Assembly (NCBI GenBank): GCA_004554385.1 | Contig: SFMO01000140.1 | Coordinates: forward strand, 1 to 29,607 | Direction: 5' to 3' | DNA from: Ruminococcus flavefaciens | GTDB lineage: Bacteria; Bacillota; Clostridia; Oscillospirales; Ruminococcaceae | DNA length: 29,607 nucleotides | Shown here: piece after piece, positions 23,927 to 29,607 of the stretch | Numbering within the stretch: position 1 is the first letter of the stretch | How the letters are laid out: each line of letters starts with the position of its first letter | Notes under the pieces: generated by a model | The model's database searches: none | What the model was told of the DNA's origin: nothing | The model's input: the letters and a program-made list of their open reading frames with translations, nothing else | Program-made: the position numbers and the translations under genes

Positions 23927-25706
23927 AGAGATGATCGAGAATGTACACCGCCGCATAGCTCAATATGAGGAGGAACAGAAAATGAAACATTCAAAAAATA
24001 TAAAATTCTTTTCAGCTAAACAAGATATAAAAACAGAAGAAAACAGAACAAATGAAGATGGATATATAGAAGTTGCAAGCGGCACAGACCGTGTCAGACC
24101 TGCCAACAATGTGCTGCGCATGATAAGCTCTGTTGCAGCAGCTGCCGTGATTTTTACAGCTATCGGCGCAACGGGATACCTGATGAAGAGAAATAAGGCG
24201 GATAGCACGAAAAACAGCGATACCTCCTTAACAGAAGCCGCTGAATCCGACCTGACAATGCTGATAAGTGATAACTCGGTCTCACCCTTCGGCGATTTCA
24301 ATCAGCTTGTATTCTCATTATCCGTCCTTAATCAGCCTTATAAGGAGTACTCAGATGACACATGCAATAAGCTTGCCGCGTTCCTTAACGGTTTCAACTG
24401 GGGCGAGGAAACTGCAATTGCTGAATATGATATTCCTGATATTGATGAATATGAAGGCGAAGGATACGGTATCTTCTGGAAAAAAGGTGATGCCTACTTT
24501 GATATCTTCATTACAGAGGATGGAAAAGCATATTATATGAAGACCAAGTGCGATCCCGATGGCGGCTCATTTTATTATCCTGTCACTGAAAGTTTGGTCT
24601 TTAACATTGATTATAACAGCTTTGACAATGGCATAAAGGATATACTGCAACAGGATGTGCCTGATAAAGGCGAAAAGCTCAGTCAGATGGAGATAAAAAG
24701 ACTTTCCGAAGGCGAGTTCAGAAATGCTTATGTGAATTACGAGATGAATTCGGAAAGTGAGACCATAACTCCGGAAAAGCCGGAAACACAGGCAGCTCTC
24801 AGCAACTTCCTCGAAAAGGATTTCCTGACCATGCTGAAAAAGGAAGGTACGGCAAATTATCAGGATGGTGAATTAATGTATATGGTCGTTCGTTTTTTCA
24901 AGTCAAGCGATACGACTGTACGCAGAGAGAGCTTCTTCATTTACACCAACGGATTTGTGAATCTCTGTTCTTATGAATTGACCGACAAAGATGAGATCCC
25001 TACAGGCACATGGAACTACAATATTGATACAGCGGAATTTGAGACAAGGCTCAATGATATTCTGGCAGGAAATTATGACGAGGCTGTTACCGAAAAGAAG
25101 GAGGAGAAGAACGCGCCGAAGAAGGAGAATGTTCAGCCGGCAACAACAGCTCCCGAAAAGCAGGAGAATGTTCACCAGGCGGCAGCTCCGCATAATACGG
25201 ATGAAAATATATCTGAAGGCTCAGGTGAAAACGAGCCTGACCCCGGATTCGTTCCCACAGCGAATGAGGGCGGCGTCCAGGTGTTCCATAATACATCTGA
25301 GGAGGTTTACGATTATTACACCGACAGAAATCCTCATGTTGCTATATTAGATGATAACGACGAGATCATCGCTTCTTCACGTACACACGATCATAAAAAA
25401 CTTGATGATTTTGTAGCAAATACATTTGAGAAAATGCTGACGGAATTAACGGATGAGGAAAAAGAAAGGGCTTCTTATTCGTCTATTGATGAATCATATT
25501 GTATATTCAGAATATATATTGACGAAAATAACAATATTATAAGATGCGGCTATTCTGTATGTGATAATGATACATCAGCATTATGTGCATACAGGTTCAG
25601 GGAGGACATAAATAACTGGGAACCCTGCGGAGCTTATAACTATCATATCGATTATTCAGAGTTCAAAAAGCTTTTTGATGAAGCGATAAAGAATGCAAAG
25701 AAGTAA
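23913..25706 (+). CDS. Probable anti-sigma membrane protein with three tandem ectodomain repeats (locus 3)
   Basis: Predicted 597 residues; the start at 23913 overlaps the sigma gene by 14 bases. A cytoplasmic part of about 69 residues (MLKHEEMIENVHRRIAQYEE...) precedes one membrane segment (about 70-92). Outside are three related domains of about 120-140 residues (about 124-248, 263-389 and 455-597), each ending in a similar motif: FNIDYNSFDNGIKDIL, YNIDTAEFETRLNDIL and YHIDYSEFKKLFDEAI. A Glu/Lys/Pro/Ala-rich spacer (391-452) separates the second and third. I do not recognise the domain, and no dockerin, carbohydrate module or zinc anti-sigma motif is present. By coupling and topology it should hold the sigma factor until an outside signal is received; the ligand is unknown. 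The N-terminal helix resembles those of the other two partners. Confidence 0.75.
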   Translation: MLKHEEMIENVHRRIAQYEEEQKMKHSKNIKFFSAKQDIKTEENRTNEDGYIEVASGTDRVRPANNVLRMISSVAAAAVIFTAIGATGYLMKRNKADSTKNSDTSLTEAAESDLTMLISDNSVSPFGDFNQLVFSLSVLNQPYKEYSDDTCNKLAAFLNGFNWGEETAIAEYDIPDIDEYEGEGYGIFWKKGDAYFDIFITEDGKAYYMKTKCDPDGGSFYYPVTESLVFNIDYNSFDNGIKDILQQDVPDKGEKLSQMEIKRLSEGEFRNAYVNYEMNSESETITPEKPETQAALSNFLEKDFLTMLKKEGTANYQDGELMYMVVRFFKSSDTTVRRESFFIYTNGFVNLCSYELTDKDEIPTGTWNYNIDTAEFETRLNDILAGNYDEAVTEKKEEKNAPKKENVQPATTAPEKQENVHQAAAPHNTDENISEGSGENEPDPGFVPTANEGGVQVFHNTSEEVYDYYTDRNPHVAILDDNDEIIASSRTHDHKKLDDFVANTFEKMLTELTDEEKERASYSSIDESYCIFRIYIDENNNIIRCGYSVCDNDTSALCAYRFREDINNWEPCGAYNYHIDYSEFKKLFDEAIKNAKK

Positions 25707-25742
25707 GTTCGTATCGGTTACGGAAAACTAAATACATGAATC

Positions 25743-25768
25743 AAGGCAGTCCACGGGCTGCCTTTTTT
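25743..25768 (+). terminator. Terminator of sigma locus 3
   Basis: Stem AAGGCAG (25743-25749) / CTGCCTT (25758-25764), 8-base loop, six T. Confidence 0.85.
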
Positions 25769-25865
25769 CGTTGTTTTATATAATTATTCATTGAAAAATC
25801 AGTCACTTTGTACGAGCGTTCATAAAAAATCTGCATTTTATCCACTTAATATGCAAAAATGTGGA

Positions 25866-25894
25866 TTGAAATTGTCGGATCATTATGCTAATAT
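25866..25894 (+). promoter_or_regulatory. Promoter of the GH43-CE1 gene
   Basis: TTGAAA (25866-25871), 17-base spacer, TAATAT (25889-25894), extended by TG at 25886-25887. It leaves a leader of about 100 bases before the ATG at 26002. Confidence 0.65.
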
Positions 25895-26001
25895 TATATT
25901 GAATATATGTATCGTAAACAGACCGCATAAAGATGTTGCGGTCAAAACAGAAAAAGGTAAAAAGGAAAAACGGGATATTATTATTAAAAAGGAGAATTGG
26001 A

Positions 26002-29000
26002 ATGAAAAAGAGAATTTCGGCATTCGCCATGGCAGCAATATCAGCTGTCTCACTATGCGCAGCAGTTCCTGCTGTTACGCATGCAGAAAACCCAATCGTA
26101 CAAACATCATTCACACCGGACCCGGCTCCCGTTGTATTCGGAGATGAGCTGTATGTATTTACCGGCTGTGACCGCGAGGGCAACAACGACTTTTACTACA
26201 TGACAGGCTGGCAGTGCTTCTCAACGAAGGACATGAAGAACTGGACAGACCACGGCAGGATCCTCGAGGATACCAGCTTCAGCTGGTGCAACAAGAACGA
26301 TGCATGGGCTTCACAGTGTATCGAGCGCAACGGCAAGTACTACTTCTACTTCACCACCACAAACAAGAGCGGCGGCGGAAGAGCTATCGGTGTTGCAGTT
26401 GCAGATTCGCCTGAGGGGCCGTACCGCGATCCTAACGGCAAGCCGCTTTGCGGTCCAAACTGGGATTACATCGATCCTACTGTTATGATTGACGACGACG
26501 GTCAGGCATGGCTCATGTTCGGAAATCCGAAATGCTACTATGTCAAGCTGAAAGAGGACATGGTAACTCTGGACGGACAGATCAAGAGCTTTGATATGAA
26601 CAGCAATGCGTTCGGTTCAGGCAAAAACGGCTCTGCCTACGGTGAAGGTCCGTGGATAACAAAGCATGGCGATAAGTACTATCTTGTATATGCGGGATTC
26701 CATGGCTCTGACGGCGGCGAAAGCATCTGTTACTCATATGGTCCGACTGTAACAGGCCCGTGGACTTTTGGCGGAAAGATCACAGATCAGAGTAATTGTT
26801 TTACCACGCATGGCGGTACTATTGATTACAAGGATCACTCATATCTTTTCTATCATATGAACGGACTTAAAGGCGGCGGTACTTTTAACCGCAGTGCTGC
26901 TGTAGAAGAGTTTACATATAATCCTGACGGAACCATTCCTGTGGTAAAATCAACTAAAAACGGTCCCGAACAGATAGAGCCTCTCAACCCGTTTGAGCGC
27001 GTCGAGGCGGAAACTATCTGTTGGAGCGAGGGCATCAAGACCGAAAAGGACGAAAACAATTCTGTATGCATAGGAAGCATCAAAAAGGGAAGCTATATCA
27101 AGGTCGCAGGCGTTGATTTCAGCGAGGGTGCCGATAAATTCACAGCAAGTGTTGCTTCCGCCGAGAGCGGCGGAAATATCGAACTCCACCTTGACAGCAA
27201 GTCGGGACCTGTAGTTGGCAACCTCAAGGTCGGCGGTACAGGCGGCTGGCACAACTGGGAAGAGGTATCATGCGATGTGGCAGGTGCTGACGGTGAGCAT
27301 GATCTCTATCTCGTATTCAACGGCGGCGACGGTTTCCTTATGAACGTTGACTGGTGGAAGTTCGACGGAGCAGGCTCAGCTTCCTCAGAGGAAGATCAGA
27401 CATATATCTTCAGGAGTACATTTGAAGGCAAGCTTGACGGCTGCTCAGACAGAGGCGGTGCCACTGTTTCTGTAAGCAAGGACGAGGCATATGAGGGCGA
27501 AAGCTCGGTATACTGCACAGACCGTTCAGCTTCATGGAAGGGCGTCGGCAGGAACCTTAACTATAAGTTCAAGGCAGGGGAGAGCTACAGCTTCTCAGCC
27601 ATTGTAAAGTACAATGAGGGCGCACCATCTACAAAATTCCACCTGACACTCCAGTATGACGGAGCAGACGGTGAGGTGCATTATGACAAGATCGACACTA
27701 AGGATGTCAATAAAGGCGAGTGGACACAGCTTGCAAACACAAGCTTCAAGATACCCGATGGCGCCAAGAATCCGCTCATGTACGTGGAAACTGAAGGCGA
27801 TTCCGACGATGATACACCTGCTACAAACTTCTATGTTGACAATTTCTTCGCAGCAGTGGACGGTACAGTCATAGAGGGACCGAAGGCATCAGCACCTCCT
27901 GCAACAGAGCCTTCGACAGAGCCTTCGACCGAGCCCGCACAGAGCCTGAAGGAAATACTTGATTCAAAGGTCTCAAAGTGGGGCGACGCTAACGGCGACA
28001 ATCAGGTTGATATGAGTGACGTTGTTCTTATAATGCAGTCGCTTGCTAATCCCGACAAGTATAATCTTGCGGATCCCGGTGTCTACAATGCTGACGTAAG
28101 CGAAGCAGGCGGCGGTATTACCGCAAATGATGCGCTTTCCATACAGAAGTTCCTCCTGGGTATAAACACAAAGCTTCCCGAGAGCTATTCTGATAATATC
28201 AAGACAGTTACCGCTCCTGTAACTACAACTGCAGCTACAACAACTACTACGAAGACAACAACTGTCCCCACTACCACTTCGACAACAACTACTAAGGCTG
28301 TCGAACATCTCTCAATGAAGGATTTTACGGCTAAGGTGGCATCAAATATAGCTGAAAAGGAGCCGAATTCCGCAAATCAGTCGCAAAATGGCGTGGCTTA
28401 CGGTCAGATACAGAAAAAGAGCTACTATTCAACTACCTGCAACAGACAGAAGGACGTTAACATTCTTCTGCCTCCGAACTACGATCCCAACAAGAAGTAT
28501 CCTGTAATGTACATCATGCACGGCTACTATGAGGGTATTGACAGAATGCTTACAAAGGGAAATGCTGATATGCATACCCGTGAGATGATAGGAAATGCTA
28601 TTGCCGAGGGCGCAGCAAAGGAAATGATCTGCGTATTCCCCGATGTATTCTCAAGTCCTACTCTCAAGGCATGCACAGGTATGAATGAAACAAACAATCA
28701 GGCTTATGATAACTTCATAAATGACCTTACAAAGGATCTTATGCCGTATATGGAGAAGAATTACAGCATCAAGACAGGTAAGGAGAATACCGCTATCACA
28801 GGCTTCTCAATGGGCGGACGTGAGGCTCTCCTCATCGGTATGAAGAAACCTGACATGTTCGGCTATATCGGTGCTATCTGTCCGGCTCCCGGAGTTTCCG
28901 GATCCTTCAAGTGGGACAGCGGCAACGAGCCATATTTCCTGATGATAACAGGCGGAAGCAACGACACAGTTGTTTACGATAATCCAAAGAATTATCACAA

Positions 29001-29118
29001 TAACTTTGAGAAAAACGGCGTTCCTCATGTATGGCACTATGTAAACGGCGGCTATCACGGCGATAACTGTATCAGAGCACATCTCTACAATTTCTTCCGC
29101 ATAGCCTTCCAGAACTAA
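26002..29118 (+). CDS. Cellulosomal GH43-CBM6-CBM-dockerin-CE1 bifunctional arabinoxylan enzyme
   Basis: Predicted 1038 residues; the start at 26002 follows AAAAGGAG and opens a signal peptide (MKKRISAFAMAAISAVSLCA). Domains: GH43 five-bladed propeller about 35-325 with catalytic candidates Asp40 (FTPDPAPVV), Asp158 (DYIDPTVM) and Glu215 (YGEGPW); CBM6 about 330-455 (RVEAETICWSEG ... NVDWWKF); CBM22/CBM4_9-like module about 468-620; PTEPSTEPSTEP linker; dockerin about 657-728 (GDANGDNQVDMSDVVLIMQS, NPDKY, DALSIQKFLLG); Thr linker; CE1 esterase about 810-1038 with Ser936 (GFSMGG), Asp988 and His1019 (GGYHGDN). GH43 members are mostly arabinofuranosidases or xylosidases; together with CE1 the protein would strip arabinose and feruloyl or acetyl groups from xylan. 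The second CBM, dockerin and esterase are related to those of the gene at 18567 but in another order. The internal dockerin is unusual. Confidence 0.93.
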   Translation: MKKRISAFAMAAISAVSLCAAVPAVTHAENPIVQTSFTPDPAPVVFGDELYVFTGCDREGNNDFYYMTGWQCFSTKDMKNWTDHGRILEDTSFSWCNKNDAWASQCIERNGKYYFYFTTTNKSGGGRAIGVAVADSPEGPYRDPNGKPLCGPNWDYIDPTVMIDDDGQAWLMFGNPKCYYVKLKEDMVTLDGQIKSFDMNSNAFGSGKNGSAYGEGPWITKHGDKYYLVYAGFHGSDGGESICYSYGPTVTGPWTFGGKITDQSNCFTTHGGTIDYKDHSYLFYHMNGLKGGGTFNRSAAVEEFTYNPDGTIPVVKSTKNGPEQIEPLNPFERVEAETICWSEGIKTEKDENNSVCIGSIKKGSYIKVAGVDFSEGADKFTASVASAESGGNIELHLDSKSGPVVGNLKVGGTGGWHNWEEVSCDVAGADGEHDLYLVFNGGDGFLMNVDWWKFDGAGSASSEEDQTYIFRSTFEGKLDGCSDRGGATVSVSKDEAYEGESSVYCTDRSASWKGVGRNLNYKFKAGESYSFSAIVKYNEGAPSTKFHLTLQYDGADGEVHYDKIDTKDVNKGEWTQLANTSFKIPDGAKNPLMYVETEGDSDDDTPATNFYVDNFFAAVDGTVIEGPKASAPPATEPSTEPSTEPAQSLKEILDSKVSKWGDANGDNQVDMSDVVLIMQSLANPDKYNLADPGVYNADVSEAGGGITANDALSIQKFLLGINTKLPESYSDNIKTVTAPVTTTAATTTTTKTTTVPTTTSTTTTKAVEHLSMKDFTAKVASNIAEKEPNSANQSQNGVAYGQIQKKSYYSTTCNRQKDVNILLPPNYDPNKKYPVMYIMHGYYEGIDRMLTKGNADMHTREMIGNAIAEGAAKEMICVFPDVFSSPTLKACTGMNETNNQAYDNFINDLTKDLMPYMEKNYSIKTGKENTAITGFSMGGREALLIGMKKPDMFGYIGAICPAPGVSGSFKWDSGNEPYFLMITGGSNDTVVYDNPKNYHNNFEKNGVPHVWHYVNGGYHGDNCIRAHLYNFFRIAFQN

Positions 29119-29129
29119 ATCAAAATACG

Positions 29130-29159
29130 AAAGCTCCGGCCTTATGGTCGGAGCTTTTT
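29130..29159 (+). terminator. Terminator of the GH43-CE1 gene
   Basis: Stem AAAGCTCCG (29130-29138) / CGGAGCTTT (29149-29157), 10-base loop, five T. Same core stem as the terminators at 4884 and 20454. Confidence 0.9.
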
Positions 29160-29220
29160 GCAGCTGCCCGAAAAAAGCGGCAGAGAATCCGCCTTAAACT
29201 AAAACTCAGCAAAAAAGTAC

Positions 29221-29249
29221 TTGATTTCATTCCACAGGAGATGTATAAT
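29221..29249 (+). promoter_or_regulatory. Promoter of the gene at the right edge
   Basis: TTGATT (29221-29226), 17-base spacer, TATAAT (29244-29249). Confidence 0.7.
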
Positions 29250-29295
29250 CTGTGTAAAATTTGGTATCCGTAAAAGGTACATGGGAGGAATAATT

Positions 29296-29607
29296 ATGAT
29301 GAAACACACAAAAAGTCTTTTATCCGCTATTGTTTCTGCGGCGTTGTGTACTTCAAGCATACCGCTCCATGCGGTAAACGCGCAGATAGTTATTGACCAT
29401 AACTCCGGCGGTATCGAAAGTGACGGCAATTCAACTGGCTTTGCGTTTCAGTTTGAAGAAGAAAACAATGATGCGGCAGTTGCAGAAACGGAAAGTCAAA
29501 AATATGATTATACGGCTGAGGATCTTAATAAGCTGAGAGATTTTATTCTCGGCAAAAGTAAGGATATTTCAGCAGATATCGATTATGATGTCAACTCGGA
29601 CGGAGTC
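29296..29607 (+). CDS. Secreted dockerin protein, 3' part outside the window
   Basis: Open to the edge (104 codons seen). The start follows GGGAGGAA (29283-29290); the Met three bases later is an equal alternative. A signal peptide (MMKHTKSLLSAIVSAALCTS..., cleavage near VNA-QI) is followed by a short acidic spacer and then DLNKLRDFILGKSKDI and DIDYDVNSDGV, which looks like the helix of a first dockerin half followed by the calcium loop of the second half. So the dockerin is probably N-terminal, as in the gene at 18567, but of the LRDFILG type nearer to the CotH protein's dockerin than to the NPDKY type. The catalytic or binding part is beyond the edge. Confidence 0.75.
   Translation, partial: MMKHTKSLLSAIVSAALCTSSIPLHAVNAQIVIDHNSGGIESDGNSTGFAFQFEEENNDAAVAETESQKYDYTAEDLNKLRDFILGKSKDISADIDYDVNSDGV

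Noticed and set aside
25933..26001. Upstream in-frame ATG for the GH43-CE1 gene
   Set aside because: It adds a very basic 23-residue stretch before a normal signal peptide and has no good ribosome-binding site; 26002 does.
1..29607. tRNA, rRNA, insertion sequences, integrases and CRISPR arrays
   Set aside because: I looked for them on both strands and saw no supporting signal; the window shows module duplication but no mobile-element gene.

Overview
Organism: the window reads as chromosome of a low-to-mid GC, Gram-positive, cellulosome-building gut anaerobe, most like Ruminococcus flavefaciens or a close relative. The reasons are six complete dockerin genes (most with the NPDKY-type dockerin common in that species, one of another type), a seventh dockerin gene cut by the right edge, an ScaE-like cohesin on an LPxTG-anchored protein, Thr-rich linkers, a dockerin-bearing CotH protein, extended -10 promoters (TGATATAATA) and a class III fructose-1,6-bisphosphatase. 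No database was searched; names rest on motif and architecture recognition.

Layout: (1) 1-4920, sigma locus 1: ECF-like sigma factor, overlapping membrane protein that looks like its anti-sigma factor and reads in frame into a dockerin protein, then a free secreted paralogue of that dockerin protein. (2) 4961-7730, secreted LTD-CotH-dockerin protein. (3) 7819-10780, sigma locus 2 with the same sigma/anti-sigma-dockerin arrangement. (4) 10828-14808, large cell-wall protein with cohesin, C-type lectin domain and LPQTG sorting signal. (5) 14968-16743, secreted protein of unknown role with a long leader, plus a 32-residue peptide gene. (6) 16831-18372, GAF-GGDEF diguanylate cyclase. (7) 18469-20482, dockerin-CBM-CE1 esterase. 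(8) 20554-20980, two decayed gene remnants. (9) 21032-23030, fbp. (10) 23317-25768, sigma locus 3, whose membrane partner carries three tandem copies of an unrecognised ectodomain instead of a dockerin. (11) 25866-29159, GH43-CBM6-CBM-dockerin-CE1 enzyme. (12) 29221-29607, start of another dockerin protein. Nearly all genes lie on the + strand.

How it fits together: the enzymes attack the arabinoxylan and feruloyl or acetyl decorations of plant cell walls and would dock through their dockerins onto cohesins such as the one in region 4, which is anchored to the wall. The most notable feature is the set of three paralogous sigma/anti-sigma loci. They share a start-site signature (MDNGASSY/MNNGASSY), an upstream CTAATAAGTGAA box, and a Shine-Dalgarno for the membrane partner embedded in the sigma reading frame. 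In two of them the presumed anti-sigma factor is fused in frame, without a stop, to a multi-EF-hand dockerin protein that still keeps its own ribosome-binding site and signal peptide. This suggests a cellulosome-linked sensing system in which the ectodomain can plug into cohesins; that role is inference.
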